Positions 25,618-38,277 of a stretch of 64,000 bases of DNA are shown here, one piece after another. Position numbers and translations under genes: made by a program. This DNA is from Echiichthys vipera (lineage: Eukaryota > Chordata > Actinopteri > Perciformes > Trachinidae): contig OY829650.1 of the NCBI GenBank assembly GCA_963691815.1, positions 13,678,851 to 13,742,850 on the forward strand, written 5' to 3'. The notes under the pieces were generated by a model. The model searched no databases. It had not been told where the DNA came from and was given only the letters and a program-made list of their open reading frames with translations. The number at the start of each line of letters is the position of its first letter. Within the stretch, counting starts at the first letter, position 1.

Positions 25618-25860
25618 GGTACGTCATTTTCTTTGGTCCGGGTGCAACAAGCACCAAAACGCGGAACGCTCCTGCCGATTCTCCTCTCAAGGAAAGAACA
25701 GTTCCTCCTTATGGCTTCTTTGAAAGCCCTTTCAGAGCAGATATTTTGATTTTTCACAGCAGAAAAAAACTCAATAGGAATGTCCCCTCTGTAATGTGTT
25801 TGCAGACCTCAAATATAAGGAAATAAACTATATTTTTCTACTTATTAGTGTGTCTAAAAA

Positions 25861-26138
25861 CCTTTTCACATATGTAAACATAAACATTCTAAATGTGTCC
25901 ACGTTTAATTCCTGTTGTAGTGAATGTGAATGACATCAGCTGACAGGCAGTAAACAAGGACCAAGGCTGTTGCCTAGCAATGGAATTCCATTAAAAACGT
26001 GTAATTCCATTGCTGACAACAGCCTTGGAATTCCATTGTTAACTTCCTGTCAGTTGATGTGATTCACATTCACTGCAACAGGAAATGAACATGGACACAT
26101 TCAGAATGTTTATGTTTACATCTTTGAAAAGGTCTTGC
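25861..26138. repeat. Large foldback element upstream of alkbh8
   Basis: Two arms of about 105 bp (25861-25967 and about 26030-26138) are inverted, sharing TGTAAACATAAACATTCT and CAGTGAATGTGAAT-type blocks. A spacer carries repeated GGAATTCCATT motifs. It starts about 245 bp upstream of the alkbh8 start codon, so it may lie close to the promoter. Confidence 0.8.
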
Positions 26139-29031
26139 TCAGATGATGTCCTATTATCAAGTGTTTCAGTCATTCATTGGATTATGCGATGATACCCAGA
26201 CCATCCCACTATAACTTTGTCTAGAATTTGTAAAGATTACATCTGCTGATGATCTTTCGGACGGTGTTTTGTGGTTGCCTGTCGTATACAGTGATTTTTT
26301 TTATGTACTTCATCACAAATTGGGGATTTTGATGGGGGTGGTCCTATAGTGAGAGTGTAATACCGCTTAGTATTTGTACTTCAGTACTTCATGTACACAG
26401 TATATATAGTATCAAGCTAATGATAGGATCACATGTTCTTTCTCTTTTCTCTTTTGAGCTCCCCATCTTTCACTTGGTAACCAAGTGTTACTGACATCCA
26501 TTGTTTTGCCCTGCAGCTCCATTATACAGGACCTAAACCCTGGTGGCAAATCCATGCTGCATGCCTTCTTAATCTCACAACAAACGACAGACAAAAATGC
26601 TCCAGGGATCATTCTAAAGGCCCTGCTAACTTGATACGAAGGGATAAAAATGTAAGTATATACGACAGACTCCCGGGGAGGCTGCTTGCCATTCCATTTT
26701 CATTCGTCCATCATCAGACTGCTTTTAAATTCTGGCATCTGAGGATAATATTGTATTACCCGAGAATGAAAGAGAAATTATCACGATGGGATGACAGGCT
26801 TTCTTATTATGCATCCTTTTATCAATACACAATGCCCCACACATCAGGGCAGACGCCAAACAGATGCAAGCAGTCATTCACATTTAGGCATGTCGCTAAA
26901 TGTAATTGATGTGTTCTGTCTATTGTTTTTTTCTGCCCTGGTTACTGCTCTCTGTTTGCCTGCTTCCTCAAAGCAGCCAATTAGCTCAGATCCTGTGTAT
27001 GAATTCCTCTACTGCCAGATTAATGACTCTAGAGCCCCTTTGGGTGTGACTATGTTCCAGCATGGGCTGGATGTGGTGTGTTGGAGAGCATGAAACATTT
27101 GAGCTTCAGTGTGGACGATTATACACGGGTGTGTTGTGTAACAAAGCCTTCACCTGTCCTCAACCATCTCAGTAATTGCAGTGCCAGGCTGAGTGCTGGC
27201 CAGTGGGAACCCTTTCAACTTCTTAACAGCAGGCTCAGTTTAGTCTAAAAAACAACAGCTGGTCAGACAGGAGAACATGGCTGCCCTCTCCAACATCATA
27301 ACAACACTCTGCTGACAGTCTAATTAATAAAGAAATCTCTTAAATAGTGTTTGATAATATCCAGAGATATCTGATTCTAATTTTGAGACTTCAGTCAATT
27401 GCATTTTTTAGGGAATTATTCAGGGCCAGTATCAGCAAAGGATAAAGCTTTTGCTGACAATTGTTTTTTTTAGCATTCACAACATTTATATCCAGTGCAC
27501 ATAAACACATATAATCAGAGGAAAGATGGTTTGATTCAAAGGGCAGGAATCAATACTGTTTCTATTTTATTCTATTTTCCGTCTTTGTCTGATGGAAAAA
27601 AATGTTCCAATCCATTACATTACTGTACATTGCATACATTGCGGTGTTACTTGTACTTTAAAGTGTCCATTCCTTCTGAGCACTTTAAGGACTTCTCAAT
27701 CAAAGCTTAGAAGCTGAGGTCCAAAGTTAATGTTTGGCCTTGGAAACAGCGGTTGAGAAAACAATCCCACCATAGTCCACTTAGAAGCTGACAAATGACC
27801 CATCTCCTAATGAAGATCATGTGAATTGATCAAAGCTGGACCTTGTCGTGAGATTTGTTTCTCAACTGTTGTTTCCAAACAGACTTTAAACCTCGTCTTA
27901 TGGGTCTTATTTTAACAATATATTTCAATTTGGTCAGTCATTCATGAACTTGACGTGCAATGACGTTCTACCAATTGGAAATGTCACATTCAGGTTATGA
28001 ACAGGAGTAGGATATTTCCTTTACCAGTGTTCAAGGGCAGCTTCATCTCACACATCATCAGCCAAGCCCTGAAAAAGCAGCACAACAGTGAGAACTAGAG
28101 TGGAACCACTTGTGAACCCTGGGGTATGCCATCACCCTTTGATATGCAGGGTAGCCAGAAGCCAAACTCCTGTTGTGGCATCTTTGTATTCTAATTAGCT
28201 GGAGACTGTAGATGGAAATGGACAGATAAAGAAACCAGATCCTGCTTTTTAAAATAGTGATTCTGGTCCCCTGGCGACTCCCTGCAAGCACTCTGTTCTT
28301 GGAGAAAGATGAAAGGCATAAACAACTAGGTTGATGAAATCGGTTAAATTGCAGAAATATTTCCTCCGAAACCACATACATTTTTAAAAATTCTTAAATG
28401 ACCTCTGTCCAGAGAGGGAATGTCAGAGAAGGACATAACACTGATGTGCAAACAGGGCATTTAAACGTTTTCATTGTATAAAAATGTATACAGTTGCAGC
28501 TAATATGGCTATAGGACACAGAAATTTTTGGTTGAGGTATCAGATCCTGTGTTCAAACATAATATTACAACTGGCCTAAATATTAACAGGCCTGAGCCTT
28601 GTGTTTGGGCGTGTGTATCATCTCTTTGAGGATGATAGCCAGCTGAGATGAATTCCTGTCTCTCCTCCTATCAAAGCTGTTGAGAATACTTAAACACTTT
28701 AAACGAGCAAAGCTGCGGGCTGGATATTTTTTACGTGCCAGCTATGTGGAGGCTAAATGGATCATTTGGAGTTTATTGAATAAGGGCATTAGGGAGATGA
28801 TTTCCTGAATAGCACACTTTCTGCATCAAATCTTGTGTTTTGGTTTATATAATCAATATTTCATTGGTTGTCAGATAAAATAATATATAATCTATGTATT
28901 TTGAAATTATAGCAGAAGTAAATGAATAGTAGCATCTCTGTATAGTTTTGCATTAATATGTAAATATGGTAAATCATGACTTATAAACTACTGTATTATC
29001 ATAAAAATGCCTGCGATAGAGCTTTGAAATT

Positions 29032-29110
29032 AAAGGAAAAGTGTGGCATCTTGGAAAATATGTTTACTGTGATGCAGTAGAAGCAAGGCTGAATCCAGAG
29101 CCTGTAGAGA
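29032..29110. repeat. Left-end fragment of the AAAGGAATAGTT repeat family
   Basis: TTAAAGGAAAAGTGTGGCAT and GGAAAATATGTTTA follow the same order as the left end of the family element at 30041-30440 in its usual form. No right end is present. Confidence 0.4.
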
Positions 29111-29158
29111 TATATTATTAATAGTATTATAATAAATACATTATTATTAATATCATTA

Positions 29159-29194
<36 letters not shown>

Positions 29195-29306
29195 GTATAT
29201 TGACCATTTTATTTGTCCACCTTTTTTTTGGCCATAACATTCAGCTATGACAAGCATGAAATTGTCACCCAACTTCACTGGATAATAATCGGTAGTCTTA
29301 TTGCAT

Positions 29307-29475
<169 letters not shown>

Positions 29476-30040
29476 GTGTGCCAGAATGTGTGGAATGGTG
29501 TCTCTGAGGCCTTGTTGACACCCCTCTGTCTCTCCACTGGTTTAGAGGGTATAACCCTTCACACACACACAGCTGTCCCACACAGAGATGCCTGCACACC
29601 TATCCCTGCTTTATTCAGTCACCCCAGCGCTGGATCTCTATGACAATGGGAATCCCTGGGTCAAATAGCTTTTGGTCCAACACTGACAGGGCAGCAGGGT
29701 AATAAAATGGCAGCCGTTTTGATCTGTTTAGCCCTCTGGAAATGCCCTTGGAATCCTGTGATAGAAAGGTTCAAGGGAGCCTCATACAGTTTGTCCCACT
29801 GTAACCCCTAGTGCACAGAAGAAGGTGTGTGTGTGTGTCAAGGGGGTTTAACATTAGCTCAGAGATAACACAGTTTTAAGCAGCTGTCAAGTGTGAGATG
29901 AGCTGAGAGGTTTGCTGTGGTGAACAGTCAAAATCCCTTTCTTAGCACCAGCGTAACACAGAGGGGGACGAATGTAAAAGTACAATGGGTGTACACACAA
30001 CCACAAGCGAGAGAGAAAACGCTCTATAATCAACATCTAT

Positions 30041-30440
30041 TTAAAGGAATAGTTTTCAGGCTTCAAAGATCTAATTTTTTTACAGTGTGTGATGTTTTTT
30101 TTTTTTTTTACATGGAAAGTTATGTGCAGGAATATGGCTGGAAGCAGTGACTTCCTGGAGTCTGCACTGGTTGTACAGCAAATTCATGGTGAAGATGCAA
30201 CTTTTAAACGGTAACCACTAATGTCCAAGGAATAGTCCGGTACACAACCCAAAGGTTGCACAACCCCGATGCAACCTTTGGACAGAGCCAGGCTAGCTAG
30301 CTGTTTCCCCTCATTTCCAGTCTTTAAGCTAAACTAAGCTAAGCTAACCAGCTGCCGGCTGTAACTCCATAACCTATTTACCATTAAGACATTTTCATCT
30401 ATCTCAACGTATTTCCCAAAATGCCAAACTATTTCTTGAA
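30041..30440. mobile_element. Small teleost repeat with short inverted ends
   Basis: The left end TTAAAGGAATAGTTT and right end CCCAAAATGCCAAACTATTTC are inverted. The internal run CTAAGCTAAGCTAACCAGC is a hallmark of a widespread fish repeat. It lies in the alkbh8-sln spacer. Left-end relatives are at 18357-18440 and 29032-29075. Confidence 0.6.
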
Positions 30441-31189
30441 GTATACAGATGGATATTGATTGGCCAGAGAATAACATAACCTACGGTAACTCCAACGGTA
30501 TATCAGTTTCCCTTTGGGGGTCATCCTGTTTGCACTTCACTGAGGGGAGCAGAATCTGATTTAGCCCAGCTGTGTCTTGATCCATCCGTTAAGAGAAACT
30601 GATTTAGGAAGGGTGCCAGCCATTACATGCAACACTGCCAAGTGACTTACACATCAGTTTATTGTTTGTCATGACACAAAGAATATTGAAAATAACTGTA
30701 GTGTGCTAGAAAGGACTGTATATGTCATGACACTGAATAACTATGGGAGAAATTAACCTTTTCCTTTTCCAAAGCTCCTCTTTGACAGGGGAGTCAGCAT
30801 GATGAATTGTGCCATCAGCTGGATTTAAACCTACATGCCTCCAATGTTGCATTTTGGAATCAATGCACTGTTATTCTTCTTTCCACCTGTGCGTAGCTCA
30901 TACCCAGATGATACTGTTACAGTCTCCTATTTCCATTAGAAGATGTGAGTATTGTGTTTGGAACAACTCTAATCCACCTAGTATCAGCAATAATGTTTTA
31001 AAAATAACCCTGAGTCCCTCCTCTGTTGTGTGTGTGTGTGTGGCTCTGTGTGTGAGAGACTCTGTATGGTTACAGATGGGGAAACACACCAGTGGATGAG
31101 ATTGTGGAAAAATAACACACTCTATTGGTTGTTTAGTTGGTGCATGACATCAGTCTGTGTGTATGTGATACATGGGCGGTCCACTGAGG

Positions 31190-31410
31190 ATGACTACTTT
31201 AGGAGCGGGCCCTGCCCCCCGACAACCGCAGAGCGCTGGACGACGGCAAGAAGATCAGCTGCTAATAGATGCTGCGGAGAAGACGTGCCACAATAGAGAA
31301 GTTTCCAGCAATAAAGCAAGCGGTCAGAGGTCAGGTACTACTGGAACACATAGGGACGTCTGCTTTCTCCTCTTCCTGTTCATAGTGAGATCACTGCCAA
31401 AAGTGGACAG
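31190..31410 (+). other. sln: Probable 5' UTR exon of sln
   Basis: A strong donor (GGACAG|GTAACG, GT at 31411-31412) is followed 486 bases on by the acceptor at 31896-31897 that opens the sln coding exon. This matches the two-exon layout known for SLN. The 5' end is a guess; a GC-rich stretch lies at about 31200-31250. Confidence 0.5.
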
Positions 31411-31983
31411 GTAACGGCTCACTGACTCCATTTGTTTTTATGTTATCATTCGGAATAATGTTGTCATTGTTGCGAGAATTATAAAGGCTACAATTCTAAT
31501 TAAATATTTTCAAAAATTCTGCACTAACAACTAAGAAATGAAAAAAGTGAGTAGAATATAAAGGGACTCAATTAATTGTGCTCTAAGCTGATCATGTGTG
31601 TGTTAGTGTATGCTTTGTGGGTGTGTGTGTGTGTGGGTGTAATGCCCTCTGAGTGTATATGAGGGGATATTGTGGCCCTTCGACCTGTTGAGTGATGGCA
31701 ACTGTGAACAGATGCAACAACCCGCCTGAGAAGCGACTGATCCCTCTTATCTATAACAGAGGCGACAAACATGCACACACTAACACAGCACACGTGCCAC
31801 CGAAAACACACATGCATTTATATTTTACCGTACCTTATTTGCCTTGGTCATACTTGTATTATATCTTTCATTGCTCATATCTCTCAACACATTTCAGGTC
31901 CAGGATCAGCCACACTTAAAAAGAAACATCCAACACATCTGCATCCTTCCTCCTTCTCTCCTCGTCTCTTCCGGTGTGATATC

Positions 31984-32079
31984 ATGGACCGCTCTGTGCA
32001 GGAGTTGTTCCTCAACTTCATGATCGTCTTAATCACTGTGCTCCTGATGTGGCTGCTGGTGAAAACGTACCAGATCTGA
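31984..32079 (+). CDS. sln: Sarcolipin, SERCA-regulating micropeptide
   Basis: A 31-codon ORF encodes a protein starting MDRSVQELFLNF and ending WLLVKTYQI. It matches human sarcolipin (31 aa) in length and through the LFLNF.IVLITV.LMWLLV core, a single transmembrane helix with a short polar N terminus and a short luminal tail. Sarcolipin sits in the sarcoplasmic reticulum membrane, binds the SERCA calcium pump and lowers its calcium transport efficiency, with a thermogenic role in muscle. The luminal tail is KTYQI here against RSYQY in mammals. The start is preceded by a normal 3' splice site (AG at 31896-31897), so the coding region lies wholly in exon 2, as in mammals. It is too short for most gene finders. 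Position next to alkbh8 agrees with human 11q22. Confidence 0.96.
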   Translation: MDRSVQELFLNFMIVLITVLLMWLLVKTYQI

Positions 32080-33130
32080 ACCATGGAGCAACAAGAGAGG
32101 AGATGAACCAGAGGCAGAGGAGACGGCGAGATGTGTGTCGAGGGAAGCCAACGTGGTTACTGCAGGACTTTGCTGCTGATTGATTCTTGTTCAGGCACAG
32201 TGTTTACATTCATCTCTCCATTTTTTTGGTCTATGGGCACTGGTCTGGTCCAAAGCTTGAGTTTCCATATTAGGTCTAAAACCATGAGATTGCTCCAGAC
32301 AGGGCAGATTGCCAAAGACAAACTAGTCTTGGATCAGTATTTGTATTCTGAGATGTTTTGTGAATGTGGCCTTGAATCTCTGGCAAGAACCAAAGGGGAA
32401 GTCACAGTAGAGATGGGAGGGTGGATGAGGGCTCTAGTTTTTCCACTGTCACTTTAAACAGCAGTATACACAGTAGTCCATGTGTCACATGGCCATTGAT
32501 ACACTGAACCATGCTATTGGGTCAATTCTTCTGTTTTTACAAATGTGTCAAAACCACATACTGTATCTACAAAAAGAAGAAGGCATTAACACAAACCATG
32601 AAGCATTATGTTCATGTTCACTTCTTGCAATTAAACAGTCTTTCATTTGTCGGATTCTTTTTCTGTTTAATAACCCAATGTACAATATGATGCATTGGTT
32701 TGTGATGATTTACACCATTAAGTCTACATTTTTCTCCTCCTGGTTTTTGAAACTTTCAATTATTAGAGTGTTCCAAGATGATAGCTGTCCACCAAAGAAG
32801 CAGTTACTGAAGACTGAAGATTATCAGTAGCATTACGTATTAGGAAGTGAGAAACAGGGCATGTATGGATACATGATACAAGGCAAGTAGTTTAAACGAA
32901 ATTAGTATGAAAAAAGTATTGTTATTCAGTTATTATAGTTGAGTTTAAAATAGTGTAGTTTATATGAACAGGTCTCCATCAGCTTGAAAGAACTGAGAAA
33001 AAAAATGTAAAAAGAGTCCCAATGACATTAAATGACAACCCACACATATAATCATTTTCTTACAAATATGCATATAGGCCTGTCTATTTTCTAATCTGTA
33101 CTGTCAAATAAAGCACATTTAGGAATTTAT
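32080..33130 (+). other. sln: sln 3' UTR with polyadenylation signal
   Basis: About 1 kb of AT-rich non-coding sequence follows the sln stop and ends at AATAAA (33107-33112). The only ORFs inside are short and without recognisable motifs. The signal precedes the convergent kbtbd3 gene by about 780 bases. Confidence 0.65.
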
Positions 33131-33337
33131 GAGGTGATTTTGTGTAATTCTGCGAGAACAAAAATCATTGGATCTGTTCAAGATGTCAAAAATTACAAAT
33201 GTAGGAAGAGGACACTCCCGACAGCTGAGCCTTTAAAGGTGCAACATAACAAAGTCTCCTTTTTATATTCTAGCTGGAGGAGAGCTGATGAACGTACAGA
33301 TACTACAAGTTCTTCTTTGGGGGAATTCCTCTTTTAA

Positions 33338-33631
33338 AGCCCCTGAACACCCACACAGGTGTTTTCAGTTAACTAGTTGATTAGACCTCTTCTCAGGACT
33401 GTGTGGGTGTGTCTACTGTGATTGATTGAAATCTTCCTGAGTCTCCTGTTAGCTTTGTTTCACCTGTTAAGGCGGGACAAAGTACACCTTTATCATGCTT
33501 AGTGGTAGATGGACATTTATGACCTCATAAATTCCCATCAAATTCTCATCAAAGCCCCGCCCACCTTCAACCCAAGCAGAGGTCTAATCAGCCAGAATGA
33601 CTGAAAACACCTGTGTGGGTGTTCAGGGGCT
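33338..33631. mobile_element. TTAA-flanked MITE with long terminal inverted repeats
   Basis: A 294-bp segment starts AGCCCCTGAACACC and ends with its exact inverse, GGTGTTCAGGGGCT. TTAA lies directly outside each end (33334-33337, 33632-33635). The inverted match continues inward for about 55 bases. TTAA target sites are typical of piggyBac and Kolobok DNA transposons; which applies is unclear. It sits between the sln polyadenylation signal and the kbtbd3 3' end. Confidence 0.8.
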
Positions 33632-33894
33632 TTAAAACGTACAAAGCAAAACAAAAAAATAAGCATATACTAAAATAGGATTTTTTTGAACAGTCTTCTT
33701 CTCAATAAGGCACCTCCATGGGAGGGACTAGATTTTGTTTGACACAAGAAATGACTGCAGGCGCTTCACACATAAAAAGTTATGGATCAAATCTTTAAAT
33801 AAAATATTGGTTCAGGTGTTCTCCTGTTCTGATATTATGTGAGGGAATTTGTCTATTTGGGTACTTGCTTACATTGGTGATAAATGCAATGTAT

Positions 33895-36800
33895 TCATGG
33901 GTGTGTGTCTGCTGTGTATCCTGCTGTGTCACCCCACGGGTCTTTGTATCTGTTGAAGCTGATGAGCTGGCAGTGGAACTCAGTGAGCGCTCTGGGCATG
34001 GGAGCCACTTCCTCCCATTGACTCCTCCCACTGTGGTACACCTGTACAGACCACAAGATAAACTGTTCATCATATACTGTTGTGATGTGGTGTGTCTTTG
34101 CAAGTGAATCAAAACCTTGTTTGAACTGATGTGCAATGTGCAAGCTTCCTTATCTTTATCACATTCTTTACTGCAATCATGATACATATAATATTAGTAA
34201 TATACATTACATTTAACATAATGTACATATGCAGTACACAAGAAGGGATTTAATGGCATGTATTTTGCTTTTAGTTAACATTTGAAACTCATGTTGAAAC
34301 TGACGAATATAGTTGGCCTCCATGGTGAAGTGGATTTATATTTATACTTGGAAATAAAGTTAAAGTAGGGCAGCTTCTCTGGATATAAAGGTTCTCCCAC
34401 CTGAACTTCATCTGTGATCTCGTCAGGGGAATAGTCTCCACCCAGGATGTAGATTCTGTCTCTCATACCCACTGCTCCGGCGTTGAACCCAGCACACTCA
34501 AATGACCCTTCACCCTTCCACACGCTGGTCTCTGGACAAAAACTGTAGACCTGGATGGGGGGTGGAAAGTCACACTTTGAACTCTGAATCACTATTTAAA
34601 CAGCCCTGCTCGGAAAACTGCATTAGAACGTTTTTCAGCATAAAACTTCTTTGTTTATCAGTGTCCATCTCATGGCTCACCTTGTAAGTGGACAGGTCAC
34701 AGAGGTGCAGTGTATTATTAACTGACACAGCCTTGACCAGCGTAGCATGGAAGAACTGGCCAAACTCTGCCACCAGACGGCTCCACTGGTCCTGCCGGGC
34801 GTCGTATTGGAAGAAGCAGTCCAGTGAGGGGTTAAAGGAGTCTGTGATCTCCACCTCAGACCCCAGTGTATAGATAACACTGCCACAAGCACTTGCCTCA
34901 GGATAGAATATAGCAGTGGGGAGTGGGCTGACTGAGCTCCAGGTCTGGGTCAGAGGGTTATAATACTCCACCTAATATATGCACATAGAAAACCCAGACT
35001 TAATAGTCTAGTAATGAAACAGTCTTAATTGTACATAAAGGAGGCACTGTTACCTCCAGCAGACTGGGAGCTCCTCCTCTGGATCCCTTGGTCCGTCCTC
35101 CAATGACGTACAGTCGGTCCAGGCAGGTTACAGCTGTATGCGTGGTTCTAGGCTTCAGCATGGCTGGTGCAGGTGTGCAGGTTAAGGTCAAGGGACAGAA
35201 GCACCAAACCTCGTCAGTGGCATCATGGAATGGCTCAGCCACATGGAGACGTATCGCCCGGCAACAGTTCCCCCGGCAACCACCTGTCACAAACATCTTA
35301 GATCCAGCGGAAAGGGGGAAAAGGTAGTGAACTTTTTCATGCTATAACTGAGAGCATGAAAAAAACCTATCTAGTTATATGATTCATAATAACTATTTTA
35401 AATAAGCCCTATGTTTGTTGTCGGATTCTCTTAACATTTTACACCTGTTCTCTAAAATAGCGATTTCAATTGTGTATGTCAATCCCAAAACATACCTTCT
35501 CAGCAAAGCTGGTAAGGTAGGATCCCGGTGGGTCTGGCATAGTAGCTGTCCCCTCTCCATGCCCTGCTCCCAGCTCTTTCCACTTGTCTGTTTCCAAACA
35601 GTAGCAGAAGGTGTGGCGGATCTCGCCGTTCTCCTCCGTCTTGTGGATATATATGTAGCTCTGTGTGGTGGCTGGCCTGGCATCAGATAGTAGGCCGCTG
35701 TACTGATCCTGCCTGGTCTGAGCCTCTGAGAGCAGGGCGCAACAGGACTCACTATTGCAGAGGAGACCGTCTGAGTGACGCAGAGCCTGAGAGAGGAGGT
35801 GAGGGATAACGCAGGAAGGATGAGACAATCACAAGACCACATATAAAATCCCAAATCAAGCACATGCAGCGTGTTCATACCTTCAGTGCAGGTGAAGGTA
35901 GATGGTGGAGTCTGGTTAGAGATAACAAGTCCGGTAACAGATTTTGTCTTCCTGAGAGATCATGACGTGTCCATCTAAGAAGCGACATCACCACGGCCTC
36001 CTCACTGGGCACGTTGAGAGCCTCTGACCTCAGGCATGCCTCCAACACATTCACCTATAAGAAGCATTTGAAATAGTAAATAGTGAAGGAGTTCAGTCAG
36101 CCTGTTTGATGTGAGCAGGATGATAATAAGGTTAAATCAAAATCAAAAAAATGTTTAACAACATTAGACCTGTTTTCACAAGTGTTAATATGTGAAAAAT
36201 GTTGTGCCATATGTGGAATGTATTAGCACAAATACATTTTAAAAATACTATATCTTATGTCTAAATCATAATCCTTTTTTTCTAGCACGTGGAACAACAG
36301 GATATAACAAAAAATTATATTATATCTTTTTCAAAGGCCATTTAGAAGGGATGCTGTAATTCTATGCAACCTTCTTATTTAATATGGACATATCATTTGC
36401 TATAAATCACCAAGAATCTGATAGAAATGCACAGTTTGCTGGCTATGAATATGATTTAGAGCTGTATAGCATACAAGCAAAAACTGGTAAACGTAATTAC
36501 AGAATGCAGGCTGTGGATTTATTACCAAATAATCTACATTTAGCCTTATATAAACCTCGGCATGCAGCCAGCACCTGCATATCCAGAAAGTCCTGGGTTT
36601 TGGAAAGGTCTGAGAAGTTCTGAACCACAAAGTCGTTGGCACTTTGAAGGAGTGAAGTCGAGCCGTAGGCCTCGGCGAGGGAGAAGAGGGACAGGCAGTT
36701 ACGAAGATCCATGGTTCCTATCAGGAAGTTGCTGCACGCCTGGGACAAGACTGATACCTGAGGACACATACAGTACCTGTTAAAAACCTGCAACTTAAAG

Positions 36801-37278
36801 ACAAGTATCTTATTAAGCAACTGTGTCTTTTATAACTTTAAATGATTTGACTCTGTTTGTTAATCTAGTTGAATAAAGACCCTGTACACCCAAACAGGTG
36901 CTTTCACTTGCTTGATAAGACCTTCCGGGGGGGTTGAAGAAGAACACCCTAAACCAGCTGATTATGGTACAAACAGATGTATGATGTACAGTACTGTATG
37001 TTTATGAAAAAGACAAAAGAACAAATGGTTGTACTTCTACCTGCAGAAAAGAGGCAAGCTGAAACAACATGTCTACATTGCTCTCGGTTATAAGTGTCTC
37101 TCCAGAATAGGCAAAGTCCAGGAAAGAAGCCACCGCCACCTGACGCTGGTTACGGAGAGTTACTGAACCATCACCACACTCTCGCATATCCACCTCAAAC
37201 ATGGCCCTAAACGCAGAGCAGACTATATTAACAGACAGATAGATAGATAGATCGATAGATAGACTGACAGATAAACAA

Positions 37279-37349
<71 letters not shown>

Positions 37350-37693
37350 CATAGATACATAGATAGATAGATAGATAGATACATAGATACATAGATACAT
37401 AGATAGATAGGTAGGTACCTGAAGAAATCACTGCATGCTGCAAGGACACAGCGATGGCAGGGGAAGCTATGTTCCTGAACCTTAATAGTGAAGTCAAACA
37501 GCAAGCCTTGCTCCCTGAATGACCTGAGCACGCCCAGCAGCTGGAGTCCATGTGACTCAGGCACCCGTAGAAGGGTCCGGCACTCTGGGACACCATTGCA
37601 TTGTGAATTGCTGCCAGGTTTACTACTTGGGGGGCTGCTGCTGCAGTTGTGGGCATTGGTGATACAGGATGATGACTCTTGAGGTTCATCCAT
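33895..37693 (-). CDS. kbtbd3: Kelch repeat and BTB domain-containing protein 3
   Basis: Nine in-phase minus-strand exons: 37693-37419, 37206-37041, 36757-36575, 36054-35881, 35786-35496, 35296-35054, 34971-34681, 34550-34401, 34041-33895. They give 639 aa plus TGA (human about 612). Domains: Ser-rich N terminus; BTB (about 57-165, FDFTIKVQEHSFPCHRCVLA); BACK (about 170-290, with LNVPSEEAVV in exon 4); Kelch propeller (about 335-630) with blades such as DRLYVIGGRTKGS and RIYILGGDYSPDEITDEVQ. Identity with human KBTBD3 is high in SLLSDARP-type, EVEITDSFNPSLDCFF and KGEGSFECAGFNAGA segments. BTB-Kelch proteins usually serve as Cullin-3 substrate adaptors; the target of KBTBD3 is not known to me. 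The start is the first Met after the acceptor at 37705, and 5' UTR sequence precedes it. The C terminus (GDTAGYTADTHP) departs from the human one. Intron 1 is almost wholly a GATA repeat. Confidence 0.96.
36872..36935. repeat. Solo end of the TTAA-type MITE
   Basis: GACCCTGTACACCCAAACAG and GATAAGACCTT follow the same order as the end of the element at 33338-33631 (CCCCTGAACACCCACACAG, GATTAGACCTCT). Only one end is present, in kbtbd3 intron 2. Confidence 0.5.
37228..37412. repeat. (GATA)n microsatellite filling kbtbd3 intron 1
   Basis: About 185 bp of GATA/TACATAGA units within a 212-bp intron (37207-37418). Confidence 0.97.
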
Positions 37694-38051
37694 CTTCCCA
37701 AATTCTGACAATAGGCATATATAAAGAAATCAAATGTCATAATGCGTTTTCACAGAATATAGTGAGTGTGAATTTGTCCTCATATATTATTTGAATATGT
37801 GTGTCTGTGTGTAAACACACAGAGAGGTAAGTAGAGATAAGAAAAGGGAATGTATAGCAGAACAGTTTAAGGAAAGATCTTGTGTCTTGCACATTCAGTG
37901 TTGTCTCGTTATGTTTTTCAAAATACACACAAATTACACGTTACCTTTGATAATGCATTGCTGTTAAAAGTCAAACATATATAGGCTAAGTTATAGAAAC
38001 ACGTGTGAAACATACAGATATGTAGTTTGAAGCAGGACATGCACTACTCAC

Positions 38052-38120
38052 AGTGTCAGCACCTCGGACAGCTCTCTCTTTCTCATGCCATTCTAACTTC
38101 CGGAAGCGTGAAATCACGCG
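38052..38120 (-). other. kbtbd3: Probable 5' UTR exon and transcription start region of kbtbd3
   Basis: On the minus strand a donor ACACT|GTGAGT (GT at 38051-38050) lies about 350 bases upstream of the coding exon. A palindromic ETS site, ACTTCCGGAAG, is at 38096-38106, as often found at housekeeping start sites. Exon boundaries beyond the donor are inferred. Confidence 0.45.
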
Positions 38121-38277
38121 ATGACTCGGACAGCCTTTTCTGTTTTTTTAAGGTTATACCGTCGGTAACAACTGTGTTGAACGTACGCTGTGTTGTTAAT
38201 ACTAATAATGAGATGTTTACCTCTATAAAAGCCCTCAAGTTGTGGCGTGCGTGTATGCGGCTCTTTGTTTGCGGCAG

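Noticed and set aside
31267..31350. Upstream ORF in the sln leader
   Set aside because: The transcription start is unknown, so it is unclear whether this ATG is in the mRNA.
37002..37740. Ile-Tyr-Leu-Ser rich extensions of kbtbd3 ORFs
   Set aside because: They read through the GATA intron; splice sites at 37418 and 37207 restore the BTB domain in phase.
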